DNA of 64,000 nt, from positions 124,001-188,000 of the forward strand of contig JAJRPM010000004.1 of NCBI GenBank assembly GCA_024280775.1, written 5' to 3'. Under the pieces are notes generated by a model. It saw only the letters and a list, made by a program, of their open reading frames with translations, was not told where the DNA came from and made no database searches. Positions 17,892 to 27,974 of the stretch are shown here, piece after piece (position 1 is the stretch's first letter; each line of letters begins with the position of its first letter). The translations under genes and the position numbers were made by a program. Source of the stretch: Candidatus Zixiibacteriota bacterium. Lineage in GTDB: Bacteria > Zixibacteria > MSB-5A5 > GN15 > JACZUZ01.

Positions 17892-20372
17892 TTATTGCGG
17901 TTTCAAAGTCAATGTCGACAACGATGCGGCTTTAGTCTCTTCAAAGTCTAATGACATTCTGTGATAATCCCCGCTTTGCCATAATTCATAAAAATCAAAG
18001 AAATGCTCACTAACCGGATTACCCGATGCTCCCGCAGGTAGACACATCAGCGAATGAACCGGGTCTGACATATCTATCAAGAAGCGCCAGCTAGGCGCAG
18101 CAAGTGTATGGAAAGCGCCGGAAGTGTCGGCTCGGTAATATGATGCATTAAGCGAGCCGCCGCTTCCACCGCGACTCCAGGGGCCACGTGTCAATCCCAA
18201 AGCAGAATTGATACCCGGCACAATCGCCATCGGATGTTGCATCACCAGAGAGTGCATCATTCCCCAGGTCTGTCCTTTGACTTTCTCCAGTGTAAGCGCC
18301 AGCGCTTGCTGTGTTACATACGCGCGGCCTTCAAGAACGTCAGGCGTAGTGACATCATCAAACCACACCGAGCTATCCTGATGATAAACCTGATCTACCC
18401 AAAGTCGCTTTAGGCGACCGACAGATGATTCTAATTCGTCAGCAAAGATGCTATGTTTCAATTGAAAAATAAACTCAGCGATGATCGCGGTAGGAATAGA
18501 TGACGAATCAGTTGAGCCGTTCCATTCACTCATCAGCTCTGCCAACGAGTCTTCTCCATTGTTTTTCAGCAACGTTGCCAACTCGTCTTTCCAGCGCATG
18601 AAATAGCGATCATGTCTATCCAATTGCAGCTCTCGCATATCATCAAGTGAAAAATCATCTTTGGCTGAAAGCGCCTCACTGGCCCGAAGTATTCTATCAG
18701 AGAAAAAAGAACCGGGGAGTTGAAAATCCAGATTCGGTTGATCTTGTTTGTTATTACAATTCGCCAACCAGCCCTGCTGAGGATTATATGACGCTGGAAT
18801 CTCCTCCAAAGACCGGAAACCAGTCCACCCTGCATCTTCATCCCAGCTGTTAAGCGGAAAGTTATCACGTTCTTTGCCACCCATACGGATTGGAATCGGA
18901 GCGCCCAATTGATAACCTATATTCCCCGCAGTATCAGCGAACATCCAATTCGCATTAAGCGCCCCGAACTGTGTCACTACTTGTTGAAAGTCTGCGAAAC
19001 TGCTAGTTGTCAACAGCTGAAGCGCTGAGTGAGCGGTTGTAGCCAGGTCAAGATCAAATCCCGCCCAGTGGAGAGAATAGCTATGTGACAAAGACTCACT
19101 ACTATCGAGAACAATAGGCCCGTGATTGGTACTTCGGATATTCACAATCCTGGCGCTATCAGCGCCAGCCACAATCAAAGTCTCAACGACAACACTGAAC
19201 TCACGCCAGCCATCCGAAGTCCGGTATTGCATACTATCTGAAGGATTAACTTCTTCAAGATAGTAATCAGTTTGATCCACCCCCGCCGCAGTCATTGTCC
19301 AGGCGGCCTCGCGGTTATGCCCCATCACAACCAGCGGCAATCCCGGAACAGTAATCCCCAATGCATCGTATTCCCCATCTGTGGTATGCAACCCCACCGC
19401 ATACCAAAACTGAGGCAATCTAGTCACATCCAGATGAGGATCACCGGCAAGAAGCGCCCCGCCGCTAACAGACTTGTCCTTGGAGACCACCCAACCATTC
19501 GAACCAGCGCTCATAGAGAGTCCGTAACAATTATTAGCAATCACCTGTTCAGCTACCCTGTCACGCCAAGCTGTCACTTTCGATTGTTCTGATTGTTCCG
19601 ATTGTTCTAATGGAGCTGACACTTTCCCTTCAGCAGTAGTCGCAAGTTCTGATTTATCGTCAGCCACTGATTCAGGAGAATCTAATAGACCTAACCTACT
19701 CTTTGCCGGTACGGTAAACAAACCCCAGTCAGGATAGGGCAACTCTAGTGTCCGAGCCTTCTCCAGACCAACATTTTCAGCCAAACGCACAAAAAACTCA
19801 TCACGATTTTGTATCGCATCAGAAAACCAAGTCTGAAAACTCAAAGCCGTCAAACAATCATAAGCGCTCCATTCGTCAAACTCCGTACGCAAAAGCAAAT
19901 ATTCAAACGGCAACTCACGACAAGTAGCCACATAACTATTCACACCGGCAGAATAAGCATCCAACAGCGCCCGGTCCTGTTCATCGAGCTTCTCAAGCGC
20001 TGCGGCGGCGTGATACTTGTGACGCATCGCGCGCTGACGAATATCAATCTCAAGTGTCACCTCGCCCAAAAGCTCAGAGAGACGCCCTTGCGAAACATGC
20101 CGGACAATATCCATTTGGAACAGACGATCAGCTGCATGTTGATACCCCAATGCAAAGAGCGCATCACTTTTGCTTTTGGCCCAAATTTGCGGAATCCCCA
20201 AAGAATCAAAAGTAATCTCAACCGACTCATCCAATCCCGTTACATTCACAACGCCCTGCACTTGCGGCAATGACGCTTGCGTCGAGGAATAGAAAAACCA
20301 TGCCGCCCCACCTATTGCTGAGAGGAGAATTGTAAGTAGAAACAGGAAAATCTTCTTCTTGGTAATCTTCAT
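17892..20372 (-). CDS. Penicillin acylase (S45/Ntn-hydrolase) family protein
   Basis: SAGSNGWVVSKDKSVSGGALLAGDPHLDVTRLPQFWY with N-terminal-nucleophile SNGW; PGLPLVVMGHNREAAWTMT; N-terminal membrane/signal segment. Confidence 0.93.
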   Translation of the reverse strand: MKITKKKIFLFLLTILLSAIGGAAWFFYSSTQASLPQVQGVVNVTGLDESVEITFDSLGIPQIWAKSKSDALFALGYQHAADRLFQMDIVRHVSQGRLSELLGEVTLEIDIRQRAMRHKYHAAAALEKLDEQDRALLDAYSAGVNSYVATCRELPFEYLLLRTEFDEWSAYDCLTALSFQTWFSDAIQNRDEFFVRLAENVGLEKARTLELPYPDWGLFTVPAKSRLGLLDSPESVADDKSELATTAEGKVSAPLEQSEQSEQSKVTAWRDRVAEQVIANNCYGLSMSAGSNGWVVSKDKSVSGGALLAGDPHLDVTRLPQFWYAVGLHTTDGEYDALGITVPGLPLVVMGHNREAAWTMTAAGVDQTDYYLEEVNPSDSMQYRTSDGWREFSVVVETLIVAGADSARIVNIRSTNHGPIVLDSSESLSHSYSLHWAGFDLDLATTAHSALQLLTTSSFADFQQVVTQFGALNANWMFADTAGNIGYQLGAPIPIRMGGKERDNFPLNSWDEDAGWTGFRSLEEIPASYNPQQGWLANCNNKQDQPNLDFQLPGSFFSDRILRASEALSAKDDFSLDDMRELQLDRHDRYFMRWKDELATLLKNNGEDSLAELMSEWNGSTDSSSIPTAIIAEFIFQLKHSIFADELESSVGRLKRLWVDQVYHQDSSVWFDDVTTPDVLEGRAYVTQQALALTLEKVKGQTWGMMHSLVMQHPMAIVPGINSALGLTRGPWSRGGSGGSLNASYYRADTSGAFHTLAAPSWRFLIDMSDPVHSLMCLPAGASGNPVSEHFFDFYELWQSGDYHRMSLDFEETKAASLSTLTLKPQ

Positions 20373-20399
20373 TTGGGGTGTTTCTTCTAAAGATGGAGT

Positions 20400-21365
20400 T
20401 TAGCGTTTCGACAGGAAGTGTTCCAGCGCCTTATCTATGTCTCGATAGTCAAATTCAAAGCCTGCGGCAAGTATTCTCGCTGGAACCGCGCGGGCGCTCG
20501 CTAGAAACAACTCCTGAGCAATTCCTCCCGGCGCCAATTTCAGCAAAAACTCCGGCGCATTAAGAATCGCCGGACGATTCAAAGCCCGGCTGAGTTTCCT
20601 GGTGTACTCCGCATTGGTTATAGGATTAGGCGCAACAGCATTAACCGCTCCGGATACCGAATCATGACTCAGTATGAAAACAATCATCCGTACCAAGTCC
20701 TCAAGAGCAATCCAACTCATATACTGCTCACCTGAACCAAACCGTCCGCCCAACCCTGAACGAAATGCCGAAATCGCTTTCTGCAGCGCCGCGCCCGACG
20801 GATCAAGAACAACCCCGATGCGCAAATTGACAACTCGCATACCCGCCTCGCGAGCCAACTGTGCGGCCGCCTCCCATTGCTGACAGGTATCAGCCAGAAA
20901 ACCTTCTCCGGCGGAACTTTCCTCGGTCAGCTCCTCAATTTCCCGGTCACCATAGAACCCAACCGCCGAAGCGCAAATCAATGTCTTGGGCCGATGTTTG
21001 AGCTTGAGGACACTCAATACAAGATTTCTGGTAGCGGCAACTCGACTGTCATAAATCCGTCGCTTCTTTGCTTTGGTCCACAAACCGACAATCGACTCAC
21101 CGGCAAGATGAACCACAGCGCTAGATCCATCTATCCCGGTCAAATCACAGTTCTCAGCAGATGGATTCCACAAAACAGCGTCAGCGCCGACTTTTCTACT
21201 ATCTCGCACAAGTCGAACTACCCTCACTCCATCGCCCGACAGAGCATTCACAAGCGCCGAGCCTACAAATCCACTCGCTCCGCTTACTGCCACCATCTCC
21301 GGAATACCATTAATATCCTCTGAACCATCATCGGCGACTAAATCGGTCTTATTTGTATCAGCCAT
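20400..21365 (-). CDS. TIGR01777-type NAD-dependent epimerase family protein (YfcH/SulA-like)
   Basis: AVSGASGFVGSALVNALSGDG, ICASAVGFYGDR, LRIGVVLDPSGAALQK. ORF opens at 21422; MADTNKTD start at 21365 preferred. Confidence 0.88.
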   Translation of the reverse strand: MADTNKTDLVADDGSEDINGIPEMVAVSGASGFVGSALVNALSGDGVRVVRLVRDSRKVGADAVLWNPSAENCDLTGIDGSSAVVHLAGESIVGLWTKAKKRRIYDSRVAATRNLVLSVLKLKHRPKTLICASAVGFYGDREIEELTEESSAGEGFLADTCQQWEAAAQLAREAGMRVVNLRIGVVLDPSGAALQKAISAFRSGLGGRFGSGEQYMSWIALEDLVRMIVFILSHDSVSGAVNAVAPNPITNAEYTRKLSRALNRPAILNAPEFLLKLAPGGIAQELFLASARAVPARILAAGFEFDYRDIDKALEHFLSKR

Positions 21366-21512
21366 GACGACAATATGCCAGATGAACCGAGAATTGCAAG
21401 AGTGCAACGGCCCACACCTCAAGGGCGAAATCCATCAATACCCAACATAATCTTCAGAAAGCGCCATAGACGTCCGACTTAATACAATAGAGATAGACCA
21501 CTAGAGACGAGA

Positions 21513-22523
21513 GTGAAAAAGAGCAACAAAACTATTGGCGCGCCAGGAGTTCTCATGAGCAAGATTATCACCGTCACAGTCAACACTTCCATAGATTATC
21601 TAATCGAGGTTTCAGATTTTGAAATCGGCGCAGCAACTCGAGCGCATTCCGGTGAACGCTTCGCCGGAGGTGGAGGAATAAATGTCGCCCGCGCTCTGGC
21701 TACCTTAGGCGAAGAGGTCATAAGTCTAGGTTTCGTAGGCGCTGATTCAGCTACTTTCTTTGAAGAACCCAACCTTGTGACTCATCGCAGCCTATTGACC
21801 GTAGTTCCCGAGAAAAACCGCGAGAACATTACTGTGCATGACCCAGAGCGTCATGTCCATTCCTACATTCAAACTCCCGGCTACTCTGTAACCCACGATG
21901 ACCTGCTTTGCCTCAACAAGGCTATGCAACAATTCATTTCGCCTGGTGACTGGGTAGTAATCTCCGGTAGCCTGCCCCAAGGCGCACCCAAATCAACTGA
22001 ATGGGAGTTAGTGCGACTCGCCCAAAGCCTTGGCGCAACTGTTGTACTCGATACAAGCAAAGAGGATTTGAAACGAGGACTCGACGCCAAACCATACATG
22101 GTCAAACCTGACCTACGTGAGCTGGAAATGCTAACCGGCCAAAAACTAAAAGGCGATGAAGACGGAATAGTCTCAGCGGCGCTACAAATCGCCCGCTCCG
22201 GAGTTGAAGTGGTAATCGTATCTCGAAGTTCAGCCGGGGTAATCGTCGCCTCACGTGAACCCGAAAGAGTATGGCTAGCAAAAGTAGCGGTTGATGGTCA
22301 CCTGCATTCAGTGCCGCTAGTCGGCTCAGGTGATTCATTGGTAGGCGGAATTACTTACGGGCTGTTTAACAACAAGCCACTAGTTGAGTCCTTACGTCTA
22401 GGTGTAGCCTGCGGCGCGGCAAATCTGCTGACTGTCGGCCCGGCCAAATTCAAATTGACTGACGTAGAGCGTCTCGCCGCAAAAGTCGAAGTTAAAGAAC
22501 TGGAATTGAGTCCGGCGCTATAA
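21513..22523 (+). CDS. PfkB-family sugar kinase (1-phosphofructokinase/tagatose-6-P kinase-like)
   Basis: TVNTSIDYLIEVSDFEIGAATRAHS...GGGINVARALATLG...LVGSGDSLVGGITYGL. Internal start MSKIITVTVNT (21555) is possible. Confidence 0.88.
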   Translation: MKKSNKTIGAPGVLMSKIITVTVNTSIDYLIEVSDFEIGAATRAHSGERFAGGGGINVARALATLGEEVISLGFVGADSATFFEEPNLVTHRSLLTVVPEKNRENITVHDPERHVHSYIQTPGYSVTHDDLLCLNKAMQQFISPGDWVVISGSLPQGAPKSTEWELVRLAQSLGATVVLDTSKEDLKRGLDAKPYMVKPDLRELEMLTGQKLKGDEDGIVSAALQIARSGVEVVIVSRSSAGVIVASREPERVWLAKVAVDGHLHSVPLVGSGDSLVGGITYGLFNNKPLVESLRLGVACGAANLLTVGPAKFKLTDVERLAAKVEVKELELSPAL

Positions 22524-22541
22524 GCGCAACATCACACCCAA

Positions 22542-23936
22542 TCAATTTGGCAGTGATTCAACAACGCCCAATGAGTTTCCCAGACAATCACTGACACCAA
22601 TACCCCGGTAGGCGTTGCCCGCCAAATGAAGTCCCGGAAATTTCGCCGCTTCACTTTCAATCTCTGCTAGTATATCCATGTGACCGATAGTGTATTGCGG
22701 AATCGCTTTAGTCCAACGGTAGAGCTTCACCAACTCCGGCGGCTCAGTGACACCCATGATAGAGCTCAATTCATTGCGACAAATAGTAACTAGGGCCTCA
22801 TCAGATTTATCCATTACCTCCGGATTTGCCCCGCCACCCAGCAACACTCGTAGCAAGACTTTACCTTCTGGCGCACGATCAGGAAATATCGAGGATGTCC
22901 AAATAGCGCCGAGAATATCACGTTTCTCTGAAGGCGGAATCAAAAACCCGAACCCGTCCAGCGCCCGTGATGCGGCTTCAGCAGGATAACCGAGACAAAC
23001 AACGGCAATTGGCGCATAGGGAATACGCCCGGTTGCAGTCGCCAGTTTCCCTGATAGATTTGTCAAAACTTGCTCCGCACGGTATGACGGTATAGCCAGT
23101 ATCAGGTTATCACAATCAACTGACTCTTGATTCTCAAATTGAACAGTGAATCCGCTACCGCCTACGCCAGCCGTCACATCCTTGGCCAAACAACCAGTTT
23201 GGATACAGTCACTATAGGTCTCCGATAGACGTTCAATAAGCGCCTGCACACCGGTTCTCTTGAGCGACAACAAACGCATCGAGCCTTTGCGCTCAGGCTT
23301 GTTTTCTCCCGACTGTGACTTCTTAGCTTCCAGTTTCTTGCGCTTGCGACGCGCCAAAGCTCCACGAATAATCGAACCGGACTCTTTATCAAGCTCATAA
23401 AGCATTGGAAAACAAGCGCGCACCGACAAACGTTCAGCGGAACCAGCATAAATGCCAGTTACCATTGGCTGAATCAAATAGTCCGCGACCTCTTTCCCCA
23501 AGTGACGTGACGCAAAACTGTAGATTGATTCATCACCGTCAGTCGCTGAAGAGGTAAACGGCTCAAGGAAGATTCTCAACTTCCCTAAAGGGGATAACAC
23601 TCCGGAAGTTATGAATGACCCCAATGACATTGGAGCCGGGCGCAATTTGCCGCCTCGCAAAATGAATCGCTTCTTGGCGTTCTCATTCGCTGATTCAAGA
23701 AGACCCTCAGCGCCAATTTGCTCGCAAAGCTCACGAGTCAATCCGCTCTTATCAAGAATACCATTCGGCCCCCACTCGCAGGCGTAATCGTCAATGACAT
23801 CTGTGCCGATTACACCTCCAACACGATCAGCGCCTTCAAAAAGACGCACAGACATAGATGGACGTAGTTTTTTGAGATAATGAAGCGCCGAAAGACCTGA
23901 GATGCCTCCGCCGACTATGATGGTATCATATTTCAT
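22542..23936 (-). CDS. hemG: Protoporphyrinogen oxidase (HemY-type, FAD-dependent)
   Basis: IIVGGGISGLSALHYLKK...RLFEGADRVGGVIGT...GPNGILD...AGNAYRGIGVSDCLGNS. Confidence 0.92.
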   Translation of the reverse strand: MKYDTIIVGGGISGLSALHYLKKLRPSMSVRLFEGADRVGGVIGTDVIDDYACEWGPNGILDKSGLTRELCEQIGAEGLLESANENAKKRFILRGGKLRPAPMSLGSFITSGVLSPLGKLRIFLEPFTSSATDGDESIYSFASRHLGKEVADYLIQPMVTGIYAGSAERLSVRACFPMLYELDKESGSIIRGALARRKRKKLEAKKSQSGENKPERKGSMRLLSLKRTGVQALIERLSETYSDCIQTGCLAKDVTAGVGGSGFTVQFENQESVDCDNLILAIPSYRAEQVLTNLSGKLATATGRIPYAPIAVVCLGYPAEAASRALDGFGFLIPPSEKRDILGAIWTSSIFPDRAPEGKVLLRVLLGGGANPEVMDKSDEALVTICRNELSSIMGVTEPPELVKLYRWTKAIPQYTIGHMDILAEIESEAAKFPGLHLAGNAYRGIGVSDCLGNSLGVVESLPN

Positions 23937-23975
23937 AATGCTAACACCACAGATTCAATACTAGTTCAGTTCGCG

Positions 23976-25379
23976 CTATATAGTGCGCGAGAATGTAAGC
24001 GGCTTCTCGGCTTCCTGCTTCTTCAAATAACCGTCGAACACCATAGCGATATTACGCACAAATGTCCGACCAAGCGCCGTCACTTGCAAGACAGTACCGT
24101 CATCAACCAGCATTGCATCATCAAAGAAAGTCTCCAGTTCCTCGATGGCGCCCTTGAAATACTCTTCGAAAGACAGCTTGAAACGCTCGCTGAATTCATT
24201 TCTATCCAGAATAAAGTTGCACATAATCGACGAAATCACATACTCACGTATCACATCATCATCAGAGAGCTGCAACCCGCGCACAGTAGCATATTCACCT
24301 GCGTTAACCTTCGCCAAATACGTATCCATATCCGAACTATTCTGCGCCAGCGCCCCGCTGACCAAACCGATAGAGGAAATCCCCATTCCCACCAAGTCAG
24401 TAGCTTTATTAACAGTGTAACCCATAAAGTTGCGCATCAACTTGCCCTTACCCTGCGCAATAGTCAGCTCATCATCAGGAAGAGCAAAATGATCCATCCC
24501 AATCTGCTCATAACCCGCCTCTGAAAACAGCTTCTGCGCGGTGTTGAACAAGCGATACTTTTCCTGCAATGTAGGCAGTTGGTCTACCTTAATCAGTTTC
24601 TGATTGCCGATACGAGTAGGCAAGAATGCAAAACTATACACCGCCACCCGGTCAGGTCGCAGACCAATAGTCTTCTTGATAGTGTCACTAAAGGTTTCAA
24701 CATTCTGCTTGGGTAAACCATAAATCAAGTCTAGATTCACTCCCTTGAACCCCTGCTCACGAGCAAACTCAACACAACGCTTAGTGCGGTCATAGGGCTG
24801 AACACGCCCAATACTTTTTTGCACATCCGCATTAAAATCCTGCACGCCCATTGAAATGCGATTGAAACCACGTTTAGCCAGGAAAACAAAATGCTCTTTA
24901 GTAGTGACACGCGGATCCACTTCAATCGAAATCTCTGCAGTGTCGAGCAATATAAACCGCTCCTGCAAGGCATCCATAACCTCTGTAAACTCCGGCACAC
25001 TCAAATGCGTCGGTGTCCCTCCGCCGAAATGCAACTGCTGAACTTTGTTACGTCCGTTTAGCGCATCAGCAGTCTTAGTAATTTCCAACTTTAACGCGGA
25101 AATATAGTCAGTGATATGCTCTCTACGACGAGGAATAAAAACATTGCAACCGCAAAAATAACAGCGCTTCTCACAAAACGGCAAATGCACATAGAGCGAC
25201 AGCGGCTCCTTAGTGTTCTTTCCCGCTTTTTGCAAAGCCTTATAATATTTCTCTGCGTCAAACTCATCTGTCCATGACGGCGCGGTCGGATAACTGGTGT
25301 AACGCGGACCAGGTCGGTCATATTTTTGCAAGAGCTCAAGTGGAGCCACTACAGTATTAGAAACTGTTTTGTTAATCAT
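23976..25379 (-). CDS. hemN: Oxygen-independent coproporphyrinogen III oxidase (radical SAM)
   Basis: PRYTSYPTAPSW, YVHLPFCEKRCYFCGCNV, QLHFGGGTPTHL. Confidence 0.96.
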   Translation of the reverse strand: MINKTVSNTVVAPLELLQKYDRPGPRYTSYPTAPSWTDEFDAEKYYKALQKAGKNTKEPLSLYVHLPFCEKRCYFCGCNVFIPRRREHITDYISALKLEITKTADALNGRNKVQQLHFGGGTPTHLSVPEFTEVMDALQERFILLDTAEISIEVDPRVTTKEHFVFLAKRGFNRISMGVQDFNADVQKSIGRVQPYDRTKRCVEFAREQGFKGVNLDLIYGLPKQNVETFSDTIKKTIGLRPDRVAVYSFAFLPTRIGNQKLIKVDQLPTLQEKYRLFNTAQKLFSEAGYEQIGMDHFALPDDELTIAQGKGKLMRNFMGYTVNKATDLVGMGISSIGLVSGALAQNSSDMDTYLAKVNAGEYATVRGLQLSDDDVIREYVISSIMCNFILDRNEFSERFKLSFEEYFKGAIEELETFFDDAMLVDDGTVLQVTALGRTFVRNIAMVFDGYLKKQEAEKPLTFSRTI

Positions 25380-25390
25380 TACCCTATCTC

Positions 25391-26461
25391 CTATGACCTG
25401 AACGAATGAACCGTATCTACGAAAACAGAAACCGATTCGATTGGCGCCTGCGGCAAAATACCATGCCCGAGATTCGCTATCAAATTATCATGCGAATCCA
25501 GCGCTTCGAGCATCACTTGTGTTCTTCTTTTAACTTCATCCGGCGCACAGAAAAGTATATTCGGATCTAAATTCCCCTGAATTGCTTTTCCCGGAAGCGC
25601 CCTCTGCGCTTGCGCCAAATCCATCCGGTAATCCACCCCGACTACTTCACAGTCTAATTCCGCCACCATATCAATATACGGAGCCAAATTATTCACAAAT
25701 AAAATACGCGGAACATTGTAGCCCTTTAGCGCTTCAAATATCCGCGCCGTATGTTTCAATGACCACTGATGATACTCCTCAACAGCAAGTATCCCGCCCC
25801 AGCTATCAAATAATTGCACACCATCAGCCCCGGCTTTCACCTGCTCTTGCAAGTAGGCGATTGTCGCTGAAGTAATCCGCTCCAACAATTCCTCTGCGGC
25901 CTTTGGATACTCATACATGAAACGTTTCACTTTATCAAAAGTCTTCGAGCCATGCCCTTCAATTGCATAGCAGGCCAAAGTAAACGGTGAACCGGCGAAA
26001 CCCAAAAGCGGTGTGTCAGGAATGCTTTTTTTGATAGCGCGCACCCCGTCAAAAACATAACTCATCTTTGAAGCGACATCATAATCCTCAATACGCGAGA
26101 CATCATCAGGACTCTGTATCGCCGGTGTAACTTGGGGACCACCTTTGGCATACTCCAGCGAAAACCCCATCGGCTCCAACAGCGGAAGTATATCAGAAAA
26201 CAAAATCGCCGCATCAAAACCAAAACGTGTAATCGGATCAGTAGTAGCTGTCGCAACATGCGCTGGAGTGCGACACAGCTCCAGGAATGACACCTTCTCG
26301 CGCAAAGCACGATATTCCGGCAGATATCTTCCAGCCTGACGCATCACCCAAACCGGTATACGGCCTTTGTTTTGGCCATAGCAGGCGCGAATAAATGGAC
26401 TATCTTTAATCGAAGGCGCCTTACTCTCAAGCGCTAAGCCTGTTGCTGAATCGGTCATCAT
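25391..26461 (-). CDS. hemE: Uroporphyrinogen decarboxylase
   Basis: PVWVMRQAGRYLPEYR, AAILFSDILPLLEPMG, DGVQLFDSWGG, GNLDPNIL. Confidence 0.97.
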   Translation of the reverse strand: MMTDSATGLALESKAPSIKDSPFIRACYGQNKGRIPVWVMRQAGRYLPEYRALREKVSFLELCRTPAHVATATTDPITRFGFDAAILFSDILPLLEPMGFSLEYAKGGPQVTPAIQSPDDVSRIEDYDVASKMSYVFDGVRAIKKSIPDTPLLGFAGSPFTLACYAIEGHGSKTFDKVKRFMYEYPKAAEELLERITSATIAYLQEQVKAGADGVQLFDSWGGILAVEEYHQWSLKHTARIFEALKGYNVPRILFVNNLAPYIDMVAELDCEVVGVDYRMDLAQAQRALPGKAIQGNLDPNILFCAPDEVKRRTQVMLEALDSHDNLIANLGHGILPQAPIESVSVFVDTVHSFRS

Positions 26462-26500
26462 ATATCATCTCTCAATCAAACACTTCAGTTATTACATCTG

Positions 26501-26593
26501 TCATTGCGAGGAGCGGAGCGACGCGGCAATCTCGTCGCTAACAAGGTAGTTCTATGAATCATTGGGATTGCCGCGCTTCGCTCGCAATGACTC
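26501..26593. repeat. Dispersed palindromic repeat (TCATTGCGAGGAGCGNAGCGACGCGGCAATC family) between hemE and hemL
   Basis: Arm 26501-26533 TCATTGCGAGGAGCGGAGCGACGCGGCAATCTC and inverted arm 26564-26593 GGGATTGCCGCGCTTCGCTCGCAATGACTC. Confidence 0.85.
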
Positions 26594-26627
26594 AAGGAGT
26601 CGGGCTCTATACTTTCTAATAAATAAA

Positions 26628-27974
26628 TCACTCTGAGCCACCCAAAATCTTCGCCAATTCGCCTGCGGCGTTCGTCAACTGCTTTTCGCTATGCGCCGCG
26701 GAAATAAAGCACACCTCATATCCCGAAGGCGGCAAGTAATAACCGCTATCGAGCGCCAAACGATGACGCGAGTTATATCTATCTATCCCGGCAGACTCAA
26801 TCGCCGAAGCGCTAAGCGGCATATCTTTTTGGAACACCAACCAAAAAATCGAGCCCACTCTGGCTACTTGGTATTCGGTGTCTGTCATGTGTTTTTGCAA
26901 CTCCGCAACAAAACCTGCGCTACGATTTTCTAGTTGTTCATAAACTTGACCATCATCCAGTTTCTTGAGTGTCACCAACCCTGCCACCATCGCAAGTGGA
27001 TTCCCCGAAAGCGTACCCGCCTGATACACCGGTCCCTCCGGTGACAATTTGTCCATAATCTCAGCCCGACCGCCAAAAGCGCCAACCGGCAATCCGCCGC
27101 CAACTATTTTACCATAAGTAATTAAATCCGGTGTGAGATTGTACCTGCCAGCGGCGCCGGTCATTCCAATCCTGAAGCCGGTAATCACTTCATCGAGAAT
27201 CATCAACGCGCCATGCTTGGCTGTCAATTCACGAATAAGATTCATATATTCCGGTCGTTGAATCAACAAACCATTGTTCGCCGGAATGCCTTCAATTATC
27301 ACAGCCGCAATCTTATCACCATGCTCAGCAAAACACTTCTCCAACGCGGCTTCGTCATCAAGAGGCAAAACAATAGTATCACCAGCGGCAGCTTTGCTAA
27401 TCCCCGCCGATGACGGCTGTGAAAAAGTAGCCAGCCCTGAACCGGCTTTCACTAACAAATAATCACTATGCCCGTGATAGCAACCGTCGAACTTCACAAT
27501 CACATCCCGACCGGTATACCCGCGCGCCAAACGCACCGCCGACATCACCGCCTCAGTCCCCGAGGAGACAAAACGCACTTTATCTACCGCATCAATATGC
27601 GAAACAATAAACTCGGCAAGATCATATTCACACTCAGCGTTAGCGCCGAATGTCGAACCGCGCTTAACCTGCTCGGTAATTGTATTGACAATATCGGAAT
27701 CCGCATGACCAAAAATCAACGGCCCCCATGATGAACAAAAATCCAAATAGCGATTCCCGTCGACATCAAACATATACGGCCCCTCGCCGCGCGCAATAAA
27801 TCGCGGACCACCGCCGACAGCCTTAAAAGCCCGCACCGGAGAATTCACCCCGCCAGGAATCACCGCCTCGGATAGTCGAGTCAACTCCTCAGAGCGTGTG
27901 GTTGTCATCTTGCTTGCCTTCTCTTGGGAAACTGTTGTAGTATTCGCTTCTAGATTAGCCATTGAGCCACTCAT
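26628..27974 (-). CDS. hemL: Glutamate-1-semialdehyde 2,1-aminomutase
   Basis: IPGGVNSPVRAFKAVGG, VSSGTEAVMSAVRLARGYTGR, DEVITGFR, TYGKIVGGGLPVGAFGGR. Confidence 0.97.
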   Translation of the reverse strand: MSGSMANLEANTTTVSQEKASKMTTTRSEELTRLSEAVIPGGVNSPVRAFKAVGGGPRFIARGEGPYMFDVDGNRYLDFCSSWGPLIFGHADSDIVNTITEQVKRGSTFGANAECEYDLAEFIVSHIDAVDKVRFVSSGTEAVMSAVRLARGYTGRDVIVKFDGCYHGHSDYLLVKAGSGLATFSQPSSAGISKAAAGDTIVLPLDDEAALEKCFAEHGDKIAAVIIEGIPANNGLLIQRPEYMNLIRELTAKHGALMILDEVITGFRIGMTGAAGRYNLTPDLITYGKIVGGGLPVGAFGGRAEIMDKLSPEGPVYQAGTLSGNPLAMVAGLVTLKKLDDGQVYEQLENRSAGFVAELQKHMTDTEYQVARVGSIFWLVFQKDMPLSASAIESAGIDRYNSRHRLALDSGYYLPPSGYEVCFISAAHSEKQLTNAAGELAKILGGSE

